Shown here: in pieces, positions 31,278 to 42,079 of the stretch
Numbering within the stretch: position 1 is the first letter of the stretch
Layout: each line of letters opens with the position of its first letter
Translations under genes and position numbers: made by a program
The notes under the pieces: model-generated
Seen by the model: the letters and a program-made list of their open reading frames with translations, nothing else
What the model was told of the DNA's origin: nothing
Databases searched by the model: none
Assembly: GCA_029449245.1 (NCBI GenBank)
Contig: JANATF010000004.1
Location: forward strand, 1,054,001 to 1,118,000
Direction of reading: 5' to 3'
Length of the DNA: 64,000 bases
Source: Mortierella alpina
Taxonomy: Eukaryota; Mortierellomycota; Mortierellomycetes; Mortierellales; Mortierellaceae

Positions 31278-34200
31278 ATGCAGGAGATTGAGGTGCCCGC
31301 ACGCGATGCATTCCAGCACTACGTCCATGTCGACCAGCCCGGCAAGACGCTCGTCTGGTGGTTCTCTACAAAGAAGAAGAACATTTCGTTCGGGCTCTAC
31401 TTTCGAAAGTCGGCTTCATGTCCACCCCAGTTGAGATCCACCACTCAGGCCCCGTCCATCAGCACGGTCACCCCGCCGGCCAGCGGACACCAGCGCACAC
31501 AGTCGCATTCAACTGCACAATCCCCTCCAGCGTCAAATTCACACATTCGCTCGCGCTCCAGTCAATCTGCCCAACACAAACCCACTTCCTCCCATTCCAA
31601 AGGCTCGAGCACCACCGGCCCCCCGTCCTCCCAACGGTCCTCTGCTGACACAAGCGCAAGCGAGGAGGAACAACAGGCCAACCTCGGCACCAGCCAGCAG
31701 AGCCCAAGTCAGTCCTCGCTCCCCGCAACGACACAGCCGTCGCTGCGCAAGAAAAAGACTGTTGCAAAGCTGCGCGACCCGGACCTAATCGAAATTCTTC
31801 CTATTCAGCATTACGAGTCTGGTGCAGGCCCTGTTCACGGAGAATACACTGTCAAGGAGGAAGGAAGCTATGTCCTAGTCTTTGGTAACGGCTGTGATGT
31901 TTCAGGTTTAGCCTTTTTCCACCTCAAAGCTTTGGTCCGAGATTGCTTACGGTCCCATAACCACTGTCTCTGGCTAGATAACACGTTCTCGATCCACACC
32001 TCCAAGAGGCTGACATTTTTCGTTGCGCTGGAGGAGCGTGGCACGGCAGTTGTTGCGCAACCCGCATCGGAAATGTCAGGATGGCTGCTAAAGAAGAAGC
32101 GCAAGCGAATGCAAGGTGCGTTGTCGCTTCAAGAGTTTGAGATGATGGCGACACAAACGAAGAGCCATGGTTGTCTGTGCGCCGATCTATTTTTTTTTTG
32201 GTCAAGCAATTAGACTAACATATTGAACTCCCGTCCGTGCTACAGGTTGGGCTAAGCGGTGGTTCCAAATAGATAACGGAGTTCTGTCCTACGCAAAGGT
32301 TCAGAACGGCCCATGTCGAGGAAAGGTGCATCTTGTTCTCTCCTCAGTCACCGTGAGCCAAGCATCGAACATGATCCATATCGACTCTGGAACGATGCTC
32401 TATCACCTTAAGGCCTTCAACACAGAGGACTACAAAGCCTGGACCAGTACCATGAAGGCTTTCAAAGCATCCGAACACCGCGCAGTCCAAGAATCCGTAC
32501 ACCGAATGACCCATCGCGAATCACCGCAAAAGAGGGTGCGCCTGCAAAATGCTTGGATCGGTAGTTCTACCCAAATGGACCAGCTAAAGGAGATCATGTC
32601 TGCAATGGATGCTGTCTACAGTGACATCAAGGAGCAACTCGACTTGATTCGACCTCAGACAGAAGGCGCATCCGCCTCAAAACCACCATCTGGACGGGGG
32701 CGTCAATCCTCTGTTGATAACAAGTTCAGGCTATCAAAATTTGGACTCCCAGCATTCCAACGAAGTATGCCTCGCCGCAACTCTGTGTTTTTTTCGAGTT
32801 AGCGAGCGAACTCTCTGGCGCTCAGCATGGCATGATGGCTTCTAACAGTTTGCATGTTTGGTTATATAGCAACGAGCGATGGCGTCGTCAGTTCGTCGAG
32901 TATACCACTGGAGGCTGTTCAGTCCAGACTCGAGCGCTCATTTTATCAGCTCTCAGAGGAGAAAGAAAGGGCGTTCGACCTCATGCGGTCCGAGATGAAA
33001 AAGTGGGAAAAGAATGAGAAGCAGTATCGTCTTTTGCTAGCAGAGAATGAGGAACTAGCACAGTGTCAGCATCACCGCCCAGGCGTGGAAAAATCTTCGT
33101 CCCTGTCCAGGCTTGCGCTTGAGGAAGCCTTTTTTGTCCACGCGCGGTCCTCGTGTGCAACAGAGCGCACCAATTCTCTCACATCCTCAGTTCACACAGC
33201 CAATTCTGATGTCTTTTATGATGCCATGGATGATGCCATCTTAACTGCCAACATGTCTTCAGCAGACTTATCGGACCTCGAGGGTGCAGGATTTGATGAT
33301 AATGGCGACCCGAACGACGACAACTCGAGCGATGATGAGTTTCTAGAGGACGATGTCGAGGAGCAACACCGTATATCACTAGGAGCAACCGCTTCAGAGA
33401 AGGCCGTGGATGGACCAGTTGTACGTAGATCAGCGCTTCCCGCACCTGTCTCTGGGGAGGATATTTCTCTGCTGTCCATTCTGAGGAAAAACGTGGGCAA
33501 GGACCTGTCGACAGTCGCCATGCCTGTATCCTTGAATGAGCCTGTCAACGTTCTACAGCGTCTTTGCGAAGAGTTGGAGTACACGGAGCTGCTGGACAAG
33601 GCGACGACGCTGACTGACAGCCTCGATCGGCTCATATACGTCGCGGCGTTTGCTGTTAGTGGATATGCCGGTTCTCAATGGCGATCAGGACGGAAGCCCT
33701 TCAATCCTCTCCACGGGGAGACGTTTGAATACCTGTGCACTGAAAAAGGTTTGGCTTCCCGTCCTGTCTGATACAATCCACTTGCGTGCTTTCGTAGTGA
33801 ATGGTCGTCACGCCCTAATGGTCACCGGTTCTTCCCTTTGATGCTTTTTCTAGGATTCAAATTCATTTCAGAAAAAGTCAGCCATTACCCTCCTGTCATG
33901 GCTGTACGTCGCGAGTTCTTTATTTCTTCTATTGTTTTGCGTTGATACCGAGTATTATTGGCTAACTCCAAGGTGTGACATGCGTCTCCTTCTAGTGTCA
34001 TGCCGAGTCCGTTCACAACTGGAGTCTCTCGGTGGACTCTCGTGCAAAAACCAAGTTTTGGGGAAAGTCGATGGTAACGATATTGGCTTATATATTATGT
34101 TTTTCTTTCATGCCAGGAACGCGGCCTCTCTTTTGCGACCTTACTCTAACGCTCGTTTTGATGCATGGGATATTTTCTTTTAGGAACTTATACCCAACGG

Positions 34201-34879
34201 AACGATACATGTCTACTTTAGCAAAACGAATGATCACTATACCATTCTGAAGCCCTCGACGTGGATGCGGAACCTCATGGCCGGCACCAAGTATTTGGAG
34301 CACACGGGAGAGATGAAGGTCATTAATCATACGACCGGCGAGAAATGCATTCTGACGTTCAAGGAGTCGAGCTTTTTCTCTGGGACCAAGCATGAAATAA
34401 CGGGCAATGTCCTGGCCGCTAACGGAGCCAAGAAAAGGAGTCTACAAGGACGATGGAGCGAGTCGCTCATGGAGGAGGTCTCACTGAATAAGCTGGAGCG
34501 AATCTGGAAGTGCAACAACCCGCTGCCGAATCATGAGCGGTATTATGGATTCACAGCGTTCACAATCCATCTCAATGAGCTGACCCAAGGGCTGGAGAAA
34601 ATACTACCTAGAACAGATACACGTTTTCGGCCTGATCAGTCGCTCTTTGAACGTGGGTTGGTCGAGGAGGCAGACAGGGAAAAGTTGAGAGTCGAACAGA
34701 AACAACGCGAGCTGCGCAAGGCCATGGAGGCTAGAGGGGAACCCTGGCAGGCGCGATGGTTTGAAAAGAAGCCAGATCAACAAACTGAGGATCCTGAAGG
34801 GCAGACGTGGGTCTACAAGGGTGGATACTGGGAAGCGCGCGAGACTGGACAGTGGAACGAGAAGATTGCATTGTGGTAG
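31278..34879 (+). CDS. Osh3-type oxysterol-binding protein (GOLD-like, PH and ORD domains)
   Basis: Lipid-transfer protein of the ORP/Osh family acting at ER-plasma-membrane contacts. Seven exons (31278-31884, 31978-32115, 32246-32764, 32870-33748, 33854-33903, 33996-34073, 34184-34879) give 988 residues. The N-terminal Osh3-like GOLD region (EVPARDAFQHYV, TLVWWFSTKKKNISFGLY) is split by a serine-rich insert and completed by SYVLVFDNTFSIHTSKRLTF. A PH domain follows (SGWLLKKKRKRMQGWAKRWF to DYKAWTSTM). A coiled coil (EEKERAFDLMRSEMKKW) leads to an FFAT-like motif in SDVFYDAMDDA. The ORD has SRLPVPVS-type entry sequences, GETFEYLC, EKVSHYPPVMACHAES and WGKSM. The fingerprint EQVSHHPP reads EKVSHYPP here, so Tyr726 replaces the second His of the PI4P-binding pair. 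The start follows a long CT-rich leader. No other catalytic function is expected. Confidence 0.92.
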
Positions 34880-35033
34880 AGGTCTTTGCTAAGCCAGTCA
34901 GGCTTGACAGGGTCAAATAAATCCACAGAGATTCCCTTTTTCATTTTATTACAACAGATGGCCCATGCTAGACTATCTTATATACCGTTGAGTGTGAGCC
35001 TAGCTCAAGAGGGCGAGAAGCCAAGCTAGTTCT

Positions 35034-37035
35034 CTAAAACATATTGCGAATGGCGCGCAGCAGCTTTTTGAATACACCGACGCGCTTTTTGATTCCTCGT
35101 GGGGGTTCAGGTGCCAGAGGCACTTCCTTATTCTTTGTTGGTTTCTCTGTGACAGAGGTGCCAAGATCCTGCGTCAAGGATTGCTGGTACTCACGCTGAC
35201 CCTCCTGCATGATCTGTTCCACTTCCCTTGGGTCCTTGGGCGCAGTGGTGATGTTGTCGACAGAGCCATCGGGCAGAATCAGGACCACGTCCTCGAGACG
35301 CACTCCTCCCACTGGCATGAAGCGGCGGATGGTGGGCTCATCCAGGAACGGAGCCAAGTAAAAAGTATCGAGCGCAAACTCGATCTGAGCTGGGTTGAAG
35401 TAAATACCAGGCTCGACCGTCAGCAGCATACCAGGCTCCAACTTTGTGGCAGGCGTGGCGTAAAGCGACGAGCCCATGGCCTTGTTCCGGCGAGAGGAAG
35501 GTGGGGGGAGGATTTCACCCGACAGATTGTTGTCAGCGTTGGCTGAATGAAATTGGACCGGGCCGGCAGTCATGTTGCTGCTGAGCACTGATCCATGGAC
35601 GTTCGATGTCGGTGGTGGAAGTTGGATGCCAAGACCAAGTCCATCATCGTGCACGTTCAGACCCAGGAGGTGACCAAGACCATGAGGGTAAAAGATCTTG
35701 ATGACGCCGCTCTCGAACAGGTCGGCTTCTTCTCCTTTGAGAAGACCAAGACGTTTCAGGCCACGGATACCAATCTTTTGCGAGAGGATGTTCATTTGAG
35801 TCCAATCCACCCCTTGGGCCATGGAGCGAATCACGGACTAAAGAAGAAGAGCAGCAGGACAAAAAGTACGCAATCAGCAGCATGAGCGAGCACGTCTCGC
35901 GTGGTGCATGGGGTTCTGGCCATATTGGCACAGTCGAGTTGAGCGAGGACCTTACCGTTTGCATCTCTAGAACCAAGTTGTAGATCTCCAGCTGATCGGC
36001 AGTAAAGCGCCCGTTGACGGGGATGGTTCTTGTGATGTCCGAGCCATAGCAGTCGGCCTCGCAGGCAGCATCGATCAGCAGCAACTGACCGTCCTTGAGC
36101 CTGGTGTCGTTCCTGGTATAGTGCAGATAGGCGCCATTGACACCCGTGCCCACAATGGGAAGGTAGGCTTGGGTCTTGGCACCTTGACGAGCGCACTCGT
36201 ATCTAAAGAGAGCCTCCAGCTGGTACTCGAACAGGCCAGCACGAGCTGTCTTCATGACAAGTCGATGCGCATCAGACGAAATGCGCGTGGACTCTCGCGA
36301 AAGTGCAATCTCAATAGGCGACTTGTTGATGCGCGCAAAAATCATTGCTTGCAACAAAGTGCGGTCCACAGGTTCTTTTTTGGGTCCGTCGTGTCCAGGA
36401 TGACCATGGCCAGGATGATGTCTGTGCTTGTGGTCGCGGTGGTCGGGGAAGCCATGTCTGCAGCGATGGCCGTGGTGATCACCATACGGGCCATGGTCGT
36501 GAGGTTGGTGGGGTCTGGGCTTTGGCTCGTGTAGCTCGTCTTTCTTGGGGTGGACCAAGCGGTGGGAAATGTAGCGCTCAAGTTCGCGCTCAAGGGCCTG
36601 GTCACCGAATGGAGGGACCTTTTCAGGCGAATTCCAGCCGTGAATACGCTTTGGCTTGAGCTGGTGCTTCAATAGGTCCAGAAGGTTGGAGTACCTGACC
36701 ACATGGTCGACATTGTATCGTTCAAGCAGCTGCTTGTCCGAAAGACTGGGTCCTTTCCAGACGGCCTTGATGGGATCCAGATCTGGAGCGATCAAATACG
36801 AGTGGCCGCGGGCGAGGTCGTAGATAAAGAAAAAGTCGGCTTCAAGGACGCCGGTGAGATAGTAAAAGTTGCTTTCCTGTCTGAATTCGAGCTCGACGTC
36901 GGTGTTGTCACGGTTCTGGACCTCGGTGCCCTTGGCTAGGATGATGGCTTCATGACGGGCGCTGTGGGGGAGGAACGAGGCCACCTTTTCGCAGTGGAGT
37001 TTGGAGGGATACTTGAGACCGGTCCTGGCGAGCAT
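35034..37035 (-). CDS. M24 Xaa-Pro dipeptidase/aminopeptidase with a histidine-rich insert
   Basis: Prolidase/aminopeptidase P-type metallopeptidase that splits peptide bonds next to proline. Exons 37035-35956 and 35837-35034 give 627 residues, longer than the usual 480-550. The N-terminal AMP_N domain includes TDVELEFRQESNFYYLTGVL. The catalytic domain keeps all dinuclear-metal ligands: Asp in LLIDAACEADCYG, Asp in GSDITRT, His in FYPHGLGHLLGL, Glu in TVEPGIYF and Glu in GGVRLEDVV. Two insertions stand out. Residues 175-216 are a Gly/Pro/Asp/His stretch with 15 histidines in 42 residues. A serine/asparagine/proline-rich loop of about 58 residues lies between GLNVHDDG and LEPGM. A basic C-terminal tail ends KKRVGVFKKLLRAIRNMF and could be an amphipathic membrane-binding helix. 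Confidence 0.92.
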
Positions 37036-38104
37036 GGTGAAAGTACTGGCGAGTCTGTGTGTGTGTGAGGGGTGATGAGGGCAGGTGCGAGAGGTATGAG
37101 ATGGGAAGAGGAGGTGCAGTCAAAGAGGAACGAGGGATGGGAAGGTGGGGAGGATGAGGAAGGAGGATGAGGAAGGAGGATGAGAGAGTGCTGGCGGTGG
37201 AGGTGTTCAGTTCTTTTGTCGCAGGAATGGACTTCATTCTCTTCCCGTTTTGGTTGACATTCCACTTGCCCATTCAGGCACGCAACACAGTCCTTTGCGC
37301 TGCTCGCCATTCACAATTCTCACACACACACACACACATATAGACACACACGCACGCACACACACACGCACACACATCAAAAAAAAACAAACACGCATAA
37401 TGCCCTTTAGCCTTGGGAAAACAAGAAGCAGCAAAGACCAAGTTGATGGGGATGGAGAGTGCCTTGACTTGACACTCTGCATGGCACACTTGGACGGATT
37501 AGAACAAGTGACAAACAACTCGACCCTTCCGCCGCGTGCTGAGAATGTGAGCCCGTTCTGCGATATGCACGTAGACTACAAACACATCGGCCTGGAGCGG
37601 CTCTTTGCTATAATGGAAGGGATTCCATAGCGCTTGGCTGCTGTTGGAGAGAGACACTGCAGATTGAGACCGCTTCCCTCTCTTGTCAGGTCAAACGCTT
37701 GGTCCATGATCCGCGCCCCCCTCGGACAACAGGCAAGCTGGCTTTGTAGCACCATGTGCCTACTGCAATTGCAGGTGTCGGTGGGTCGCTTTGGCGTCAA
37801 CGTGAAGTCTTCACACGTTTGACCTAGAGCCGTGCTCAATGCACGCCTGATCCTCGTGGACTTTTGTGGCTATGCAGACAGTCATGACCTCATAGTTACG
37901 ATTGGAGAGTGGCCTATGCTCAAACGGGCGATAGGCCTCTCTTGTCTCGCTTATCGCTTCTTTTCATTCTTTTGATTCCTTTTGCTCCGACCATCCACCA
38001 TCCACCTTCCCCAATTCCATTCCTGCTGCGTCCTCGTTGCTTCCTGTTGCCTCCCCCTCTCATTCACTATTCCATCCTCCAGCGACGTAGTGTGCAGGCG
38101 CATC
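37036..38104. promoter_or_regulatory. Divergent intergenic region between the M24 peptidase and the trehalose gene
   Basis: About 1.07 kb holds both promoters. Next to the peptidase start the transcribed strand is CT-rich. A CA microsatellite lies at 37321-37378, and the 150 bases before the trehalose gene ATG are CT-rich. A plus-strand frame (37395-37630) of about 75 codons has no recognisable content. Confidence 0.45.
37321..37378. repeat. (CA)n microsatellite, imperfect
   Basis: CA dinucleotide repeats interrupted by TATAG and CG steps, in intergenic DNA. Confidence 0.9.
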
Positions 38105-41100
38105 ATGGTTGCTGACATCACACTCCTGACCACAGGCAGGCTTCTCGTCGCGACATTCCTTCTGCCAGAGACCATCTCGTTCCAGGTGCCCCCGCGTGGC
38201 AAGGATGGCCACTTCCGCTCCAACGGCGCCAAGGGGTCGACGGCTTCGGATCCGTGTGCCTCTGCATCGAACGGGCCAGCCTCCGCTCCTCGACCAGCAG
38301 CCTGCATCCCCTCGCTCGCCGCCGTCGACACCTCCAACGGAGCCATGTCAGACCAGTTGCAGAGACCGCCGCCGACAAGGAGAGCTGCCCCGCGCGAGAT
38401 GGTCCTGACACACTCCAGCCTGCTCGTGCCCTCAGCACCGTCCTCTCCAAGCTTCTACAGGAGCTCGTCCTCTGCCGCAGAAGCTGTCATCACCGCACCA
38501 AAGCCTATCAGCAGCAAGGCGGATCGGCTCAAGGATCAGGACCGCCCGTCACCCCCGCAGCGAAGCTCCTTCCACGGCCACAACGTTACGCCGCCGCCAT
38601 CCATCCTGGCCCGGCCCCAGGAGAGCAAGGAGGTGCTCGCCAATGTCTTTCCAGAGTCCGAACCCCGCCCGACGTTGAACCAGCCCCGGAGCAGAACCGA
38701 AAACCATCCATCGATTCAGATACACAGCGCAAGTCATAGTCGGCGACCCTCTATTGATTCTGCAAAGGTCTTTGCGGAAGCTGCGTGGACAGTGGAAAAG
38801 GCTAATACGGGTAATATTGGATTGCACAATGCAGTCAACTCGATACAGGGCCAGTTGGCCAAGACAATCTGGATCGGAACCTTGGGCATGGCCACTGATA
38901 TGCTACCTGATCGAACTCGGGGCGACATCAAGGCCGAGCTTGCACTCAACCACAGTTCCATTCCGGTCTTTGTGAACGACTTGGACTTTGAGGGACACTA
39001 CCACCAGTTCTGCAAGCAGGTAATGACCGTGTCACTAAGCATTGTATCATCATGATGCAAGGCACAGGGCATAATTAAGGCGCCTCATACGCACGTCCCG
39101 TATTCACTATTCGTTTCAAACCAACCTGATGATCGTTCTGAACTAGATTCTTTGGCCTATTTTCCATTACGTTTTACCCGACAATCTCAGAAGCAAAGGT
39201 TATGAGGATGGTTCCTGGAAGCACTACGTCGCCGTCAACCGTGCTTTTGCGGACACAATTGTCGAAAACTATCGCCAGGGCGACACCAGTATGTTAAAAT
39301 TTGCTTACCATTCTCTGCCATTGCGTCTGTTATATCCTTGTGGATGACATGTCGCTGCTCCTTTACCGGATTTAATTGAGAGTTGTCATCTGTATTCTTC
39401 ATCTCATAGTCTGGGTGAACGACTACCACCTCATGTTGGTTCCCAACATGATCCGCGAGCGGCTACCCGACGCGTCAATTGGATTCTTCTTACATATTCC
39501 CTTCCCTAGCTCGGAGATCTTTAGGTGTTTACACGGTACGTCTTTTTGATCGCGACGAAAACCTGGAACCTTCTGCGATCACCAGATGAAAGTGAGCCTG
39601 CCTAACAAGCGATATCCATGACTCGTCTCGCATAGTCCGCATGGAGGTTTTGGAAGGTCTCTTGGGCGCGGATCTGGTAGGATTCCAGACCTACTCTTTT
39701 GCACGCCATTTTCTGCAGACCTGCTCACGCTTACTGGCAGTTGAATCGAGTCCCAAGGGGATCCAACTGGAAAACACGGCCGTAAATGTCGGAATTTTCC
39801 CCATCGGCATCGATACCAAAGGCCTTAGTATCAAGCGGCAGGACCCTGAAGTAGCCCAATGGGTGCAGGTTCTCAAGGAAAAGTACGCTGGAATGAAGTT
39901 GATTGTTGCTCGGGATAAGCTCGATTATATCAAGGGAGTGCGACAGAAGATGCTTGCTTTTGAGCACTTCCTTACTCTCTACCCCGAGTGGCAAGGAAAG
40001 GTACTGTTATGCTGAGCAGAATATGGAGCTTTTATTGGGTGTACCATCAATTGCCTTTATTCTAATTCTCACCGACATCCACGTTGTAGATCGTCTTGAT
40101 TCAAGTTGCTCTCTCCACGTCTGAGCAGAATGAGTTCCAGGGACAAGTCTCGGATGTTGTAGCCCGAATCAATTCGAGATTCAGTAACCTCTCGTATCAA
40201 CCCATCGTGTTTTTGCGACAGGATATCACCTTTAGCCAGTACTTGGGCTTGCTTACCGCAGCCGATGTCTGTTTGATCACTCCGCTCCGCGATGGAATGA
40301 ATTTGACATCACACGAATATGTTGTCTGCCAGGAGGAGCGAAAGAATCCTCTCGTTCTTAGCGAGGTATGGACACTTCTCAAAAAAACAACTGTTTAACG
40401 AGTACCTTTCCATTATTCTTTCCGACTATTGGTTCTAAACGCTCAAAATGTCCTATTCTAGTTTGCTGGAACGTATGGCAGCTTTGGCGCTTGCCTACGA
40501 GTGAATCCATGGAACTACTCCGAAGTCGCCCAGGCTATCCACCAGGCACTGGTTATGAAGGACGACGAAAAGGCAGTTCGCTGGAATGAGCTTCGAAAAA
40601 ACGTCTGCACAAATACGGCACAGTTTTGGGCGACTGACTTTGTATCAGAGTTGATCAAAGTCCACAGCGATGTGCAGCGTCGTTACTCTATCCATATCCC
40701 ATTGCTGAACATGCGTGTTGTCCTTCCGGAATTCCACGCCGCCAAGCGAAGACTGTATGTATTGCCTCATCAGACAAAGGAGATACAGGCGATATAGTGC
40801 TGCACGCAGATGTCTAACCAAGACACTACCATGGGGTCAACTAGTCTCCTATTAGATTACGACGGAACACTTTTACCGTATGAGAGGAACACACCAGTTC
40901 GATCCAAAGGAAGAACCTCAAGGGAGGATATGGTCAAGATTGTCACAGAGTTAGCCAAGGACCCCAAGAACATTGTTTATATCATGAGCGGTAGAACGCG
41001 CGAAGGTCTGGACAAGGTCTTTGGCTCCATTGGAAATATTGGACTTTGGTATGCTCGCTTGAATATCGCAAAGACTTTTAGGACGTGGTTGTGCATATAG

Positions 41101-41940
41101 TGTACCTGGTATCTAATCCGCATTCAAATTGCTCTAATCCAAATAGCGCTGAGGGTGGATGCTTCCTTAAGCTAGCTGGCAGCTCAACATGGGAGAATCA
41201 GGTCCAAGAGGGTAGCGATATGCAGTGGCGCAAGAAGGTCATGGAGGTAAGAATGGAGGCTATCCACCATGTCAAAGGCCTTGGATATCGCACTTATGAT
41301 TGAACTAGCCTCCTGACCAAATTTGTGTTCCTTAGATGTTTGAATACTACAAGGAAAGAACGCCCGGTTCGGAAATCGAGGAGAAGACCGTGCCTATCGT
41401 TTGGGTAATACTTTCTTCCGTTGACTTGCAAAGTATGTCTTCAGATGGACAATGGAGAGAGAGCGCTAGCCGTACTTAACATTTTTTTTTCTTTCTTTTT
41501 TCTTTGATCGGTTGTGGGGGGTTTCTTAGCATTACCGCCAAGCCGACAACCCGAATTACGGACTGTGGCAGGCACGCGAATGTCAGAACCACATTGAGGA
41601 AGCCATTGGATCCATCTATCCGATCCACGCAGTGGTGGGCCGGAAGTGTTTGGAGGTGATGCCACGAGATGTCAGCAAGGCCCATGCGGCCAAGAAAATC
41701 GTCGAGCGTTTGCGCCAGCAAGACGATGCAGACCCCCTTGACTTTGTACTTTGTATCGGAGACGATCGTTCAGATGAGGAAATGTTTGGATATTGTAATG
41801 GTTTGAAGTTGGGCGGGGACAACGAACATCGGGTGGTGACTTGCACGGTGGGATCCAAGGGCTCCAAGGCGCGTTGGTTCGTACCAGGAGTATCAACGGT
41901 GATCCAGGGCCTGAGGCTGATGGCGGCCGAGGAGCAGTAG
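38105..41940 (+). CDS. Trehalose-6-phosphate synthase/phosphatase (Tps2-type, class II)
   Basis: Two-domain trehalose protein: a GT20 synthase-like domain followed by a HAD phosphatase. Ten exons (38105-39019, 39147-39288, 39410-39535, 39636-40000, 40090-40365, 40462-40754, 40845-41048, 41147-41246, 41336-41404, 41530-41940) give 966 residues. The N-terminus [16 protein letters not shown] is separated from the GT20 domain by a low-complexity insert of about 180 residues. GT20 segments include [43 protein letters not shown] and [14 protein letters not shown]. The sugar-nucleotide motif VDRLDYIKG reads RDKLDYIKG, so Lys489 stands at the Arg position, which suggests a regulatory synthase domain. 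The phosphatase keeps LDYDGTLLP (Asp710, Asp712), IMSGRT and [10 protein letters not shown], so it should dephosphorylate trehalose-6-phosphate. It probably works in stress tolerance within the trehalose synthase complex. Confidence 0.92.
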
Positions 41941-42079
41941 ACCTACAGAGGCTTCTAGCGTGAAAGGCATTTGTGCTCATTGTAGCGGAATTCGATTTAC
42001 ATAAACCATCCGTTACAACCCTGACCTGTGATGGCATATGGCATAGTACGCTTGTTGTTTATTCACAGTCGCATTTTTT

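Noticed and set aside
37250-37630. Plus-strand frame of 126 codons containing the CA repeat
   Set aside because: Thr-His repeats come from the microsatellite, and the rest has no family resemblance.
40810-40844. ATG at 40810 as start of a separate phosphatase gene
   Set aside because: The segment lies in an intron; the acceptor at 40844 joins the synthase and phosphatase parts in phase, giving LLLLDYDGT directly.
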